Assembly: GCA_002600635.1 (NCBI GenBank)
Contig: CP021371.1
Coordinates: 189,001 to 253,000 of the forward strand
Length of the DNA stretch: 64,000 nt
Source: Rhizobium sp. ACO-34A
GTDB lineage: Bacteria; Pseudomonadota; Alphaproteobacteria; Rhizobiales; Rhizobiaceae
Direction: 5' to 3'
How positions within the stretch are numbered: position 1 is the first letter of the stretch; each line of letters starts with the position of its first letter. Shown in pieces: positions 1-9,539 of this stretch. The notes below the pieces were generated by a model. That model was not told the origin of the DNA. It worked only from the letters and a program-made list of their open reading frames with translations, and did no database searches. A program made the translations under genes and the position numbers.

Positions 1-1
1 C

Positions 2-1237
2 GACCTCGCGGTGAAGCTGCAGGGCCAGGCCATTGCCGACATGGAGAAGGCCCAGGTTGAGGCAGCTCACAGCTACGAACAGACGCGCGCCCTGCTACTG
101 ACCGTTGCCGGCATTGCCTTTGCCATCGCCATTGCCGCCGCCCTCTGGCTGTCGCTGACGATCAGCCGTGGCCTGTCGCGCGCCGTAACCGCCGTCCGCA
201 GCGTTGCTGAAGGCGATCTGACCCGCACCGCCCAGGTTACCAGCCGCGATGAAGTCGGTGATCTTCTGACCTACGTGAACGAAATGGTGGAGCGTCTCCG
301 CGGCGTGGTCGGTGATGCCCTGTCTGCTTCTGACAACGTGTCTTCGGGCAGCCAGGAATTGTCTGCAAGCTCCGAGCAGCTTTCGCAGGGTGCGACGGAA
401 CAGGCCGCTTCGGCTGAAGAAGCTTCGGCTTCGATGGAGCAGATGGCCGCCAACATCAAGCAGAACGCCGACAACGCCGCCCAGACGGAAAAGATCGCCC
501 GCCAGTCCGCCAAGGATGCTGAAGCCAGCGGCGATGCCGTCAGCCGCGCCGTTGCCGCCATGCGTACGATTGCCGAGAAGATCTCGATCGTTCAGGAAAT
601 CGCCCGCCAGACGGACCTTCTGGCCCTGAACGCCGCCGTCGAGGCCGCTCGCGCCGGCGAACATGGCAAGGGCTTCGCGGTGGTTGCTTCGGAAGTGCGC
701 AAGCTTGCCGAGCGTTCGCAGTCCGCCGCTGCCGAAATCAGCGCCATGTCGGGCGAGACCGTACAGTCGGCACAGGATGCCGGCGAGATGCTGAACCGTC
801 TGGTTCCGGATATCCGCAAGACGGCGGAACTGGTTGCCGAGATCTCGGCCGCCTGCCGCGAACAGGATATCGGCGCATCGCAGATCAACGAGGCGATCCA
901 GCAGCTCGACAAGGTGACGCAGCAGAACGCCGGTGCTTCGGAAGAGATGTCGGCGACCTCGGAAGAACTTGCAGCCCAGGCCGAGGAACTGCAGACCTCC
1001 ATCGCCTTCTTCAAGGTTGACAATGCGGCTTCCCGCATCGACCAGCGTCCGGCCGTCCAGCGCGCTCCGGTTGCGGCTCGGGCCTCTGCGGCACGCGCTC
1101 CCCAGCGCAAGCCCCAGAAGGCGGCTCCCGCAGGCATGAACGTCGCCGCCCAGCAGGCTCGAGCCAAGGGTTTCGCCCTCGACCTGACCATGGGTGGACC
1201 GGATGCCGGCGACGCTGATTTCCGGGAAAGCGCATAA
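2..1237 (+). CDS. Methyl-accepting chemotaxis protein (5' end outside window)
   Basis: C-terminal part of a transmembrane chemoreceptor. The reading frame is open to the left edge, so the ligand-binding domain lies outside the window. Visible order: the end of the periplasmic region, one membrane segment (about residues 27-50 counted from position 11), a HAMP domain, then a long coiled-coil signalling domain with the canonical hairpin tip ([21 protein letters not shown]) that contacts CheA and CheW. It ends in an A/P/Q-rich linker and a short tail (…FALDLTMGG…DFRESA); no NWETF-type CheR/CheB tether is present. The signalling domain is nearly identical at DNA level to that of the next gene. 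First gene of a visible mcp-mcp-cheW-cheR-cheB cluster. Confidence 0.93.
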   Translation, partial: DLAVKLQGQAIADMEKAQVEAAHSYEQTRALLLTVAGIAFAIAIAAALWLSLTISRGLSRAVTAVRSVAEGDLTRTAQVTSRDEVGDLLTYVNEMVERLRGVVGDALSASDNVSSGSQELSASSEQLSQGATEQAASAEEASASMEQMAANIKQNADNAAQTEKIARQSAKDAEASGDAVSRAVAAMRTIAEKISIVQEIARQTDLLALNAAVEAARAGEHGKGFAVVASEVRKLAERSQSAAAEISAMSGETVQSAQDAGEMLNRLVPDIRKTAELVAEISAACREQDIGASQINEAIQQLDKVTQQNAGASEEMSATSEELAAQAEELQTSIAFFKVDNAASRIDQRPAVQRAPVAARASAARAPQRKPQKAAPAGMNVAAQQARAKGFALDLTMGGPDAGDADFRESA

Positions 1238-1258
1238 GCTTTCCTGCAAGTAAACAGT

Positions 1259-1285
1259 CGGACGCTCTCGTTTCGAGGGCGTCCG
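1259..1285 (+). other. Stable hairpin between the two chemoreceptor genes
   Basis: A 12-bp stem (CGGACGCTCTCG with CGAGGGCGTCCG, one G-T pair) closes a TTT loop 22 bases after the first receptor stop. No T tract follows on either strand, so it is a weak terminator or an mRNA 3'-end stabiliser rather than a clear intrinsic terminator. Confidence 0.4.
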
Positions 1286-1448
1286 TACGAGGCCCGCGTG
1301 TGAATGCGCTGGTGTCGATGATCGCCGGGAGTCGGCGAATGCAGGCGTGAATGTTTCGCCATCCTGCTTTCGTTGCCGGTCATCAAAGCAACATCACGAA
1401 ACCGGGCGTGCGCCTTGCATGTCCATTCACGAATGCGGGGTAGGGACA

Positions 1449-3263
1449 ATGCGCATTACGATCAAACTGAAACTTGCTCTGGCCTTTGGCTTCATGGTGC
1501 TGATGCTGCTGGCAGCGTCGGCTTACGGCATTTTGAGCCTTGCCGATTCCAAATCGAACATGGACGAGGTGATCGAGGGCACCGTTGTACGCCTCGACAA
1601 GATCCAGCAGCTGAATGCGATTTCGCTGACCATCGTTCGCGCGCAGAAGAACATGATTCTGGCGACGTCGCCGGACGAGGTGAAGAAATACGTCAATATG
1701 AGCCTGGAGGAGCAGGCCGCCTTCAATCAGATGTTTGAGGAAATGGCCGCCACGGCAAGCGCTGCCACACGGGATTACTGGCAGCAGTTGCGCGCCGCCA
1801 TCGAGGCATTTGAAGCCAGCGACAAGCGCATTCAGCAGCTTGTGAGCATCGGCAATACCACGGAAGCCGCGCGCATGTCGGCCAATGAAGGTCGCGAAGC
1901 CGCCAACACCTTGACCAAGAAACTCGAGGAAGGCGTGCAGATGAACCGCGATCGCCTTGAGGAGGCCAAGGCTGACGCTGATGCCGAGTATGAGACGACG
2001 CGCACTCTGTTGATAGCCCTGTCCGTCTTCGCCGTTATCGTGGCTTCTATCACCGCCTTCTGGATTGCGCTCGGCATCAGTGCCGGCCTGCGCAAGATCA
2101 CTCATGTGGCTGAAGCTGTCGCTATCGGCGATCTCAACCAGAGTGTCGAGATCAAGACCAACGACGAGATCAAGGATCTGGTCGACACCATCAACCGCAT
2201 GACCGGTAACCTCAAGGAAATGGCGACCGTTGCCGATCAGATCTCCAATGGTGACCTGACCATCACGCCGAAGCCGCAGTCCGACAAGGACACGTTGGGT
2301 CTTGCATTGTTGCGCATGGTCGAGCGCCTGCGTGGTGTCGTGGCCGATGCGCTTTCCGCTTCTGACAACGTATCGTCGGGTAGCCAGGAATTGTCTGCGA
2401 GCTCGGAACAGCTTTCGCAGGGTGCGACGGAACAGGCCGCTTCGGCTGAAGAAGCCTCGGCTTCGATGGAGCAGATGGCCGCCAACATCAAGCAGAACGC
2501 CGACAACGCCGCCCAGACGGAAAAGATCGCCCGCCAGTCCGCCAAGGACGCGGAAGCCAGCGGCGATGCCGTCAGCCGCGCCGTTGCCGCCATGCGCACG
2601 ATTGCCGAGAAGATCTCGATCGTGCAGGAAATCGCCCGCCAGACGGACCTTCTGGCCCTGAACGCCGCCGTCGAGGCCGCTCGCGCCGGCGAACACGGCA
2701 AGGGCTTTGCGGTGGTTGCTTCGGAAGTCCGCAAGCTTGCCGAGCGCTCGCAGTCCGCCGCTGCCGAAATCAGCGCCATGTCCGGCGAGACGGTACAGTC
2801 CGCACAGGATGCCGGCGAGATGCTGAACCGTCTGGTTCCGGATATCCGCAAGACGGCGGAGCTGGTTGCCGAGATTTCGGCCGCCTGCCGCGAACAGGAT
2901 ATCGGCGCATCGCAGATCAACGAGGCGATCCAGCAGCTCGACAAGGTGACGCAGCAGAACGCCGGTGCTTCGGAAGAGATGTCGGCGACCTCGGAAGAGC
3001 TTGCAGCCCAGGCCGAGGAACTGCAGACCTCCATCGCATTCTTCAAGGTCGATGGTGCCTCGGCCCGCGCCGCCCAGAAGGCCGCAGCTCCGCGTGCTTC
3101 AGCTCCCGTCGCTCGCCCGGTGGCTCCGCGCGCGCCGCAGAAGCAGGCTTTCCATGGTGGAATGAACGTCGCTGCCCAGCAGGCTCGGGCCAAGGGCTTC
3201 GCCCTTGACCTGACCATGGGCGGGCCTGATGCCGATGATGCAGATTTCAGGGAGAGTGCTTGA
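1449..3263 (+). CDS. Methyl-accepting chemotaxis protein
   Basis: Full-length transmembrane chemoreceptor of 604 residues. The start at ATG 1449 is preferred because it follows a GGGTAGGGACA ribosome site and is followed at once by a typical N-terminus ([16 protein letters not shown]…) with TM1 at about 8-30; the frame is open further upstream without such signals. A four-helix-bundle type periplasmic domain occupies about 31-187, TM2 about 188-213, then HAMP and a second HAMP-like linker, and a signalling domain from about 290 with the conserved tip [18 protein letters not shown]. The C-terminal tail matches that of the preceding receptor and lacks a CheR-binding pentapeptide. The stop codon abuts cheW, so receptor and adaptor are probably translationally coupled. 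Ligand unknown. Confidence 0.95.
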   Translation: MRITIKLKLALAFGFMVLMLLAASAYGILSLADSKSNMDEVIEGTVVRLDKIQQLNAISLTIVRAQKNMILATSPDEVKKYVNMSLEEQAAFNQMFEEMAATASAATRDYWQQLRAAIEAFEASDKRIQQLVSIGNTTEAARMSANEGREAANTLTKKLEEGVQMNRDRLEEAKADADAEYETTRTLLIALSVFAVIVASITAFWIALGISAGLRKITHVAEAVAIGDLNQSVEIKTNDEIKDLVDTINRMTGNLKEMATVADQISNGDLTITPKPQSDKDTLGLALLRMVERLRGVVADALSASDNVSSGSQELSASSEQLSQGATEQAASAEEASASMEQMAANIKQNADNAAQTEKIARQSAKDAEASGDAVSRAVAAMRTIAEKISIVQEIARQTDLLALNAAVEAARAGEHGKGFAVVASEVRKLAERSQSAAAEISAMSGETVQSAQDAGEMLNRLVPDIRKTAELVAEISAACREQDIGASQINEAIQQLDKVTQQNAGASEEMSATSEELAAQAEELQTSIAFFKVDGASARAAQKAAAPRASAPVARPVAPRAPQKQAFHGGMNVAAQQARAKGFALDLTMGGPDADDADFRESA

Positions 3264-3265
3264 GC

Positions 3266-3748
3266 ATGGCGTCGATCCAGTCCGAATCCCAATTCGTCAC
3301 TTTTGCGCTCGGCGAGGAAATCTTCGCCGTGCCAGTGGAAGTGGTGCGTGAGATCCTCGATCATGAAGAGGTCTTCAAGATCCCCAACGGTCCCGATTAC
3401 CTGATGGGTCTCCGTGATGTGCGTGGTCAGGGTGTCCCGACCATCGACCTCCGGCTGAAGCTCGGCCTGCCGAAGACCGTACCGACGCCGAACACGCGGG
3501 TTCTCGTGCTCGATATTCCCTTCGAGGAACGTTCGCTGACGCTCGGCATGGTAGCCGACCGCGTTTTCGAGGTCACGCCCTTCCGGCGTGACCAGATCGA
3601 GAATGCGCCGGAAATCGGCGTTGCCTGGAAATCCGACTACATCGCCGGCGTTGTCCGTCGTGCCGAAGGCTTCGTCGTCATCATCGACCTGACGCGGCTT
3701 CTTTCAAGCAACGACACGGCGCTCCTGTCGTCCCGGCGGGCGGCGTAA
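3266..3748 (+). CDS. cheW: Chemotaxis coupling protein CheW
   Basis: Scaffold protein linking chemoreceptors to the CheA kinase. The 160-residue product is a single CheW domain (FVTFALGEEIFAVPVEVVREIL…) with the usual β-barrel pattern and a GLRDVRGQGVPTIDLRLKLGL core. ATG 3266 sits about 9 bases after GGAGAG; a TTG at 3260 that overlaps the receptor stop is an equally spaced alternative and would add two residues. Sits between the receptors and cheR in one operon. No cheA or cheY is in the window; they may lie to the left or be supplied by another cluster. Confidence 0.93.
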   Translation: MASIQSESQFVTFALGEEIFAVPVEVVREILDHEEVFKIPNGPDYLMGLRDVRGQGVPTIDLRLKLGLPKTVPTPNTRVLVLDIPFEERSLTLGMVADRVFEVTPFRRDQIENAPEIGVAWKSDYIAGVVRRAEGFVVIIDLTRLLSSNDTALLSSRRAA

Positions 3749-3768
3749 CGAGATCGGAGACGCAGGCA

Positions 3769-4623
3769 TTGGCACTGGCGAGTTACAGCGAACCGTCGAG
3801 CGACGATCATATCAACAAGCGCAATTTTGATCGTCTCGCACGCTTCATCTACGAGTATAGCGGCATCAAGATGCCTGCGACGAAGCGCACAATGCTCGAA
3901 GGCCGCCTGCGCCGGCGGTTGAGAGCGACAGGCATTTCGAGCTTCGATGAATATTGCGACTACATCTTCAATCACGACGGTCTCCAGCATGAGAGCGTCT
4001 ACCTGATCGATGCGGTCACCACCAACAAGACGGATTTCTTCCGCGAACCCAACCACTTCCAGTATATGCGGGACCGGCTGCTGCCTGCCCTGCATGCGGC
4101 GGGAACGAGCCGTCTTCGTGTCTGGAGTTCGGCCTGCTCGACCGGCGCGGAACCCTATACGCTGGCCATGGTTCTGGAAGACTTCCAGAGCCGCGCGGGT
4201 TCTCCGGATTACTCCATCCTTGCGACCGACCTCAGCACGGATGTGCTGGCGACGGCAATTGCCGGTGTCTACAACACCGACATGGTTGCTCCGGTGCCGA
4301 CGGCGTTGCGCCAGCGTTTCGTCATGGAACATGTCCAGAAGGGCCGCCGCGAGGTGCGCATCCACCCGCGCCTGCGTTCGAAGATCGGTTTCGGCCGGCT
4401 GAACCTGATGGATCCCCAGTACACCGTGGGCGATCCGATGCACATCATCTTCTGTCGGAATGTCCTGATCTATTTCGACAAGCCGACGCAGCACAAGGTA
4501 GTGTCCCGTCTTTGCGACAATCTCATGCCGGGCGGACATCTGTTCATCGGCCATTCCGAGACCGTCTCCGGCTTCGACCTGCCGCTGAAACAGGTCGCCA
4601 ATACAGTATTCCAGCGCGTTTGA
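3769..4623 (+). CDS. cheR: Chemoreceptor glutamate methyltransferase CheR
   Basis: SAM-dependent methyltransferase that methylates glutamates on receptor signalling helices. 284 residues, normal family length. N-terminal all-helical CheR_N (about 15-75), then the Rossmann methyltransferase domain with the SAM motif VWSSACSTGAEPYTLAM and the downstream ILATDLS and NVLIYFDKP blocks. The start is a TTG at 3769 preceded by GGAGACGCAGG; no in-frame ATG fits the N-terminal domain. The gene starts 20 bases after cheW and is followed 6 bases later by cheB. Confidence 0.95.
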   Translation: MALASYSEPSSDDHINKRNFDRLARFIYEYSGIKMPATKRTMLEGRLRRRLRATGISSFDEYCDYIFNHDGLQHESVYLIDAVTTNKTDFFREPNHFQYMRDRLLPALHAAGTSRLRVWSSACSTGAEPYTLAMVLEDFQSRAGSPDYSILATDLSTDVLATAIAGVYNTDMVAPVPTALRQRFVMEHVQKGRREVRIHPRLRSKIGFGRLNLMDPQYTVGDPMHIIFCRNVLIYFDKPTQHKVVSRLCDNLMPGGHLFIGHSETVSGFDLPLKQVANTVFQRV

Positions 4624-4629
4624 GGCAGC

Positions 4630-5721
4630 ATGGGAAAAAAAGTCCGTGTCCTGATCATTGATGATTCCGCCAGCGTCCGGCAAACCCTGACACGAATATT
4701 CGAGTCCGATCCGGATATCGAGGTGATCGGGGCCGCCTCCGATCCGTTCATGGCGGCTCGCAAGCTTCAGGAGGATGTGCCCGACGTCATCACGCTTGAC
4801 GTCGAAATGCCGCGCATGGATGGCATCACCTTCCTGCGCAAGCTCATGGCGCAGCATCCGATCCCCGTCGTCATGTGCTCGTCGCTGACCGAGCAGGGGT
4901 CGGAAACCCTGCTTCAGGCGCTCGAGGCCGGTGCTGTAGATGTCATCCTCAAGCCCAGGATCGGTGCGGCCGATCATCTGGCGGAAACCGGCATGCGCAT
5001 CTGCGAGGTGGTGAAAAGTGCGGCCCATGCGCGAGTGCCGGCCACGCGCCGCCGCTTCAGCGGTTCGGCGTCGGCCAGCGGCCCGGCACAGAAGCTGACG
5101 GCGGATGCGGTGCTGCCGCCTCCAACCGGCAAGGCCATGGCGAAGACGACCGAAATGGTGGTCTGCATCGGCGCTTCCACCGGTGGTACGGAAGCGTTGC
5201 GCGACCTGCTGGAGCGTCTGCCCGCCAATGCCCCCGGCATCGTCATCGTCCAGCATATGCCCGAAAAATTCACCGCGGCCTTTGCCCGTCGTCTCGACAG
5301 CCTCTGCGAGGTTGCCGTGAAGGAAGCCGTCGACGGTGATCCCGTGCTTCGCGGCCATGTCCTGATCGCGCCCGGTGACAAGCATATGCTGCTGGAGCGG
5401 CAGGGCGCACGCTATCACGTTTCGGTCAGGACCGGACCGCTGGTCTCCCGCCATCGCCCCTCGGTCGACGTTCTTTTCCGCTCTGCCGCCCGCTCCGCCG
5501 GTTCCAACGCCATGGGCGTCATCATGACCGGCATGGGTGACGACGGTGCGCGCGGCATGGAGGAAATGCATCAGGCAGGCGCCTTCAACGTTGCCCAGGA
5601 CGAGGCCAGTTCCGTCGTCTTCGGCATGCCGAAGGAAGCGATTGCTCGCGGCGGTGTCGACCGCGTCGTGCCGCTGGATCAGATCGCCCGCGAGATCCTT
5701 GCCGCCGATGGGAGGCGCTAA
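4630..5721 (+). CDS. cheB: Chemotaxis response regulator protein-glutamate methylesterase CheB
   Basis: Removes receptor methyl groups and deamidates receptor glutamines when phosphorylated by CheA. 363 residues: receiver domain at 1-125 with acidic pair D11/D12, phospho-acceptor D57 ([11 protein letters not shown]) and K108; linker; methylesterase domain from about 172 with catalytic Ser183 (IGASTGG), His209 (VQHMPEKF) and Asp305 ([10 protein letters not shown]). Together with cheR it forms the adaptation module for the two receptors just upstream. Last clear member of the che operon. Confidence 0.96.
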   Translation: MGKKVRVLIIDDSASVRQTLTRIFESDPDIEVIGAASDPFMAARKLQEDVPDVITLDVEMPRMDGITFLRKLMAQHPIPVVMCSSLTEQGSETLLQALEAGAVDVILKPRIGAADHLAETGMRICEVVKSAAHARVPATRRRFSGSASASGPAQKLTADAVLPPPTGKAMAKTTEMVVCIGASTGGTEALRDLLERLPANAPGIVIVQHMPEKFTAAFARRLDSLCEVAVKEAVDGDPVLRGHVLIAPGDKHMLLERQGARYHVSVRTGPLVSRHRPSVDVLFRSAARSAGSNAMGVIMTGMGDDGARGMEEMHQAGAFNVAQDEASSVVFGMPKEAIARGGVDRVVPLDQIAREILAADGRR

Positions 5722-5947
5722 GGTCTGATCCGACCGGAATGAAGCGAGGATCGACAGGATCATGCTTCAGACAGAGACCTTGGAGCGCCGATCTGTTTGG
5801 TCGGACCGACGCGCGCCCCAAAGGCGTGATCTTTGGCGCCCTGTTGGGATTTTGTTAACCATGTTTGGCAAGGATAGGTGAAACGACACCATGCGCCGGT
5901 GTTGCCTGCGAGCAATGATCGGCTCACCAGATCTCGGGGTTTCGAGC

Positions 5948-6667
5948 ATGGCTGTGATCACTTTCGCCAATACCAAGGGCGGTGCCGGAAAGACCACGGC
6001 GGTTCTCCTGCTGGCCACCGAACTGGAGCGCAAGGGCTACCGCGTCACGATCCTCGATGCCGATCCGCAATACTGGATCCATCGCTGGTTCGAGGCCTCT
6101 CGCGGCCGCACCAGCATTGATGTCATTTCCTATGTCACCATGACCTCGCTGCAGCGTCATGTCGATGAAGCCCGTTCCCGTTCCGACTTCGTGCTGATCG
6201 ATCTACCCGGCGCGCGCAGCCCGCTGCTCGCCAAGAGCGTCGGCTTTTCCGACCATGTCATGATCCCGATCCAGGGCTGCGCCATGGATGCGCAGGGTGG
6301 CGCGCATGTCATCGAACTGCTTCAGTACCTCGAGGAAAAGGGCAATATCTTCATTCCCTTCTCCGTGGTGCTGACCCGGGTGAATTCCATGGTCACCACC
6401 CGCGCCATGCAGGTGGTGAAGACGCTGCTTGCCGAACGTCGCGTTCACGTTCTCGACACGCCGATCATCGAGCGCTCGGCCTTCCGCGATATCTTCGATT
6501 GCGGCGGCACGCTCTATTCCGCCGATCCGGGTCGGGTCAGCAATCTGGCGAAGGCCCGCGAAAACGCCAGTGCCTTCGCGGATGAGGTGATCGAATCGCT
6601 GGAGACACGCGTACGCTTCCAGATCCCGGCGCCGGGCGCCGCGACCGCAATCCGCTCCGCGGCTTGA
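5948..6667 (+). CDS. ParA/MinD-family ATPase
   Basis: Deviant Walker A ATPase of 239 residues: KGGAGKTT near the N-terminus, then DADPQYW and LIDLPGA, the pattern of ParA-like positioning ATPases. ATG 5948 is chosen because the family begins with MxVITFANTKGG; the frame is open 19 codons further upstream. It lies 226 bases after cheB on the same strand, with no ParB gene beside it, so a plasmid-partition role is not supported. Known relatives position chemoreceptor clusters (PpfA in Rhodobacter, ParC in Vibrio); such a role here is inference from location only. Confidence 0.85.
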   Translation: MAVITFANTKGGAGKTTAVLLLATELERKGYRVTILDADPQYWIHRWFEASRGRTSIDVISYVTMTSLQRHVDEARSRSDFVLIDLPGARSPLLAKSVGFSDHVMIPIQGCAMDAQGGAHVIELLQYLEEKGNIFIPFSVVLTRVNSMVTTRAMQVVKTLLAERRVHVLDTPIIERSAFRDIFDCGGTLYSADPGRVSNLAKARENASAFADEVIESLETRVRFQIPAPGAATAIRSAA

Positions 6668-6712
6668 GTTGAAAAGATATCCGGCTAATGATCGTCCGAT
6701 CCGTGGCGATCG

Positions 6713-8143
6713 TCAGTCGCCGCCCTGCCAGCCGCCGAGCAGGCCGAGACCCTTTGCAAGCAGGGCCTCCGCCGCATCCTGATCCCTGGCCTCGACATAG
6801 CAGCGCATCTCGGGCGCATTGCCCGAGGGACGGAAGTGAATGACGCTGTCGTCACCGAGCGTCACGCGCAGGCCGTCGATATCGCTGGTCGATTTCACTG
6901 TTCCGACGGGGGCGACGAAGCCTGAAAGATTGTCCTTGCCGGCGCGCAGATGGGCCATGAGCGAGGCGCTGCGTTCGCTCGCATAGTTTTCCAGCCGGTC
7001 GGCAACCGCCACGGGCAGGCTGAAGGTCTTGGCGATGGCCGATAGCGTCAGTCCGCTTTCCGCCGCCATGCCGAGGACAGCGAGTGCCGGCAGGAAGCTG
7101 TCGCGCGTGGGCAGAGCCTTCAGCACCGTCGATCCGACTAGGAAATCCGAACCCAGCATCAACCCGCCATTGGCCTCGAAGCCGATGACCTTGCTTTCGC
7201 CGGCAGCGAGCGCCTCGTCCATTGCCGCGATCACGAAGGGCGATCCGACGCGCGTGCGCACGACCTTGAAGCCGCCTGCAGTTTCCAGCCCGGAATTGGA
7301 GGTTACGGGCGTTGCAACGACGCTGGCGCCGAGGAAGCGCGCGGCGACGAGACCCAGAAGGTCGCCGCGCAGCGGCAGGCCATGTTCGTCGGCAACGAGA
7401 GGGCGGTCGCCATCGCCATCGGTGGAAATGATCGCGTCGAGAGCGAGTTCATCGCTCCATTCGGCCAGCAGGCGGATGGTGTCGTCCGAAACGGCTTCCG
7501 TGTCGACGGGTATGAACTGCTCGGAACGACCGAGCGGAAAGACGGTCGCGCCGTAATGCTCGAACACCTTGACCATCATGTCGCGGGCAACCGTGCTGTG
7601 CTGGTAGATCCCGATACGCTTGCCCTTCAACGCTCCGGCCGGGAGGATGGCGATGTTGCGCTCGAGGAAGAGGCGGGTTGCCTCAGTTTCATGGTTCTCT
7701 GCGGTTCCGGCCTCAACGAGATTGGCATCCGCGTCATTGGCGAGGGACGCAGCCGCTTCGGTAATCGCGGTCTCGTCGGTCTTGGCGATCTCGCCGTCCG
7801 GCCGATAGAACTTGATGCCGTTGCGATCGGCGGGGATATGCGAGCCGGTGATCATGATGCCGGCTGCCCCGATCGACTGGCCGTAGAGCGCCAGCGCCGG
7901 TGTCGGGATCGTGCCGCAATCGATTGGCTTCAGACCGGCACGGATCAGCGCCGCCATGACGGTTGAGGCAATTTCCGGGCTGGATTGGCGAAAGTCCCGC
8001 GCCACCACAACCGGGCCGCCGGGAGAGGCAAGCCCTCCGGAAAGCAGGAATTGCGCAAAGGCCGTCGAATAGAGGGCGGAAACGCTGCCGACGAGTTCCG
8101 AAGAAAGACCGCGCAGCCCGCTCGTCCCGAATTTCACTGACAT
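6713..8143 (-). CDS. Phosphomannomutase/phosphoglucomutase, NoeK-like
   Basis: α-D-phosphohexomutase of 476 residues that should interconvert hexose 6- and 1-phosphates, feeding GDP-mannose or related nucleotide sugars for surface polysaccharides. The four-domain family pattern is visible: N-terminal FGTSGLRG, the phosphoserine loop MITGSHIPADRNGIKFY (a variant of TASHNP typical of rhizobial NoeK-type enzymes), the metal loop ISTDGDGDRPL, the sugar-binding GFEANGG and the C-terminal phosphate-binding RPSGNAPEMR. A good ribosome site (GGGAGC) precedes ATG. Monocistronic by position; the exact sugar cannot be told from sequence. Confidence 0.92.
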   Translation of the reverse strand: MSVKFGTSGLRGLSSELVGSVSALYSTAFAQFLLSGGLASPGGPVVVARDFRQSSPEIASTVMAALIRAGLKPIDCGTIPTPALALYGQSIGAAGIMITGSHIPADRNGIKFYRPDGEIAKTDETAITEAAASLANDADANLVEAGTAENHETEATRLFLERNIAILPAGALKGKRIGIYQHSTVARDMMVKVFEHYGATVFPLGRSEQFIPVDTEAVSDDTIRLLAEWSDELALDAIISTDGDGDRPLVADEHGLPLRGDLLGLVAARFLGASVVATPVTSNSGLETAGGFKVVRTRVGSPFVIAAMDEALAAGESKVIGFEANGGLMLGSDFLVGSTVLKALPTRDSFLPALAVLGMAAESGLTLSAIAKTFSLPVAVADRLENYASERSASLMAHLRAGKDNLSGFVAPVGTVKSTSDIDGLRVTLGDDSVIHFRPSGNAPEMRCYVEARDQDAAEALLAKGLGLLGGWQGGD

Positions 8144-8228
8144 GCCGTCTGCTCCCTTGCCTTTGGTTCAGAGCTATATAGAGCGGTCGTCGTAACCGCT
8201 CAAGCCATGGCGCAAACAGTATGCCGGC

Positions 8229-9539
8229 TCAGGATCTGAGAGCCGATGCGGGGGACTGCCGATAGGCGAGCCATGCGGGAAGGGTCGCGAGGAAAGCCCC
8301 GAAGGCGAGCATCCAGCCGGCCTGCCAGAGATCGGGTTGCGCGAAGGAGACCGGCAGCACGACGCCGCTCTGGGCGGTGAGAAGATTGGCGATGAAAACG
8401 GCGGCGCCGTATCCGATCAGGTAGCCGATGCCGATGCCGGCGAGAACCAGCAGGAAGAGTTCTGACCAGACGATGCCAAATACTGCAAGGCGCGGGGCAC
8501 CGAAGGCGCGAAGCGCTCCGATCTGCCGCCGGCGCTGTCCGACATGCAGGATCGTGACCAGCAGCAAGGCCGCCGCTACCAGCACCTGTGCGCCGACCGA
8601 GACGGCCGAGAGCACCAGCTTGGCATCGCCGAGAGTTGCATAAAGACGGGTCAGGACCTCGCCGGGGAAGACGGCGAGCGTCGTTTCCGCGCGGTATTCC
8701 TGTCTGAGCTTGTAGGCGTCGCCGATGGTCTTCGGTTTGACCAGAATCGCAGGCAGGCCCGGCATATGCTCATCGAAGGTTTCAACGAGGGGAGCGTCGG
8801 CGTCGATCCCGCCGTGATGATGCTCGTCGCCATCCTCTTCGTCATGATGTTCGGCTTCGGCGCTTGAAGCTCCACTCGCCGCCGGAGTGGCTGCGTCTTC
8901 AGATGCATGATCGTGGTCATGATCCTCGCCCTCGCCGCCGAGACCATGGATATGCCAGACGGCTTGCACCGGCACGAGGATCGCCCGATCCCAGGGCGTA
9001 TTCGTTGGCTTCAGTCGCCCGACCACATGATAGGCGAGTTCGGTGTGGGTATGCCCGCCTTCGCCGGCATTGCCGTGCATCGGTTTCACTTCGTCGCCGA
9101 TGCGCAGTTGGACGGCAGCGCCGATCACGGCCTCGCCTTCCGCGGCGAACATCGCCCCTTCGCTGAAGCCCGGAGTGGTGTTGCTGATCAGCGTCGTGGT
9201 GGTACCGACGAGCGGATATCCGTTGAAGCTGTCACCGAATGCGACAGGCGCTGCCCAGGCGACGCGTGGATCTTCGGAGAGTGCGTGCAATACCTCCCCT
9301 GATACGAGCGGAAGCGGGGCTGTCTGCAGGAAGACGGAGGAGAGGACCAGTTGCGTCTCCGAACCGGCCGCACCGACCACGAGGTCGAACTTGTCGGAGG
9401 CTCTGGCGCTGCCGAGCCGCAGGGACCGTTCCTGAAGCGTGACAGTGACGCCGAGCGCGGTTGCCAGCGCAACCAGCAGCACCACGACCACGGAGCCCGC
9501 CCAGAGACGGCGCAGGTCGGCGAGAATGAACCGGATCAT
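8229..9539 (-). CDS. FtsX/MacB-type ABC transporter permease with histidine-rich loop
   Basis: 436-residue inner-membrane permease. One N-terminal TM (about 13-33), a large periplasmic domain, then three C-terminal TMs (about 310-335, 360-385, 402-425) as in LolC/MacB/FtsX permeases. The periplasmic part contains an unusual His/Asp/Glu-rich stretch (GEDHDHDHASED … AEHHDEEDGDEHHHGG), a typical divalent-metal-binding composition, plus HGNAGEGGHTHTELAYH before it. It overlaps the ATPase gene by 4 bases. With the DUF3299-like exported protein this resembles the permease/ATPase/periplasmic part of the Vibrio zinc system Zrg; zinc or another transition metal is the suspected substrate, by inference. 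Confidence 0.85.
   Translation of the reverse strand: MIRFILADLRRLWAGSVVVVLLVALATALGVTVTLQERSLRLGSARASDKFDLVVGAAGSETQLVLSSVFLQTAPLPLVSGEVLHALSEDPRVAWAAPVAFGDSFNGYPLVGTTTTLISNTTPGFSEGAMFAAEGEAVIGAAVQLRIGDEVKPMHGNAGEGGHTHTELAYHVVGRLKPTNTPWDRAILVPVQAVWHIHGLGGEGEDHDHDHASEDAATPAASGASSAEAEHHDEEDGDEHHHGGIDADAPLVETFDEHMPGLPAILVKPKTIGDAYKLRQEYRAETTLAVFPGEVLTRLYATLGDAKLVLSAVSVGAQVLVAAALLLVTILHVGQRRRQIGALRAFGAPRLAVFGIVWSELFLLVLAGIGIGYLIGYGAAVFIANLLTAQSGVVLPVSFAQPDLWQAGWMLAFGAFLATLPAWLAYRQSPASALRS

Noticed and set aside
5809..5838. Hairpin GCGCC..AAAG between cheB and the ParA gene
   Set aside because: Has a two-base bulge and no T tract; too weak to call a terminator.
5948..6667. Plasmid or chromosome partition system
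   Set aside because: There is no ParB gene or parS-like palindrome nearby; only a lone ParA-type ATPase after cheB.
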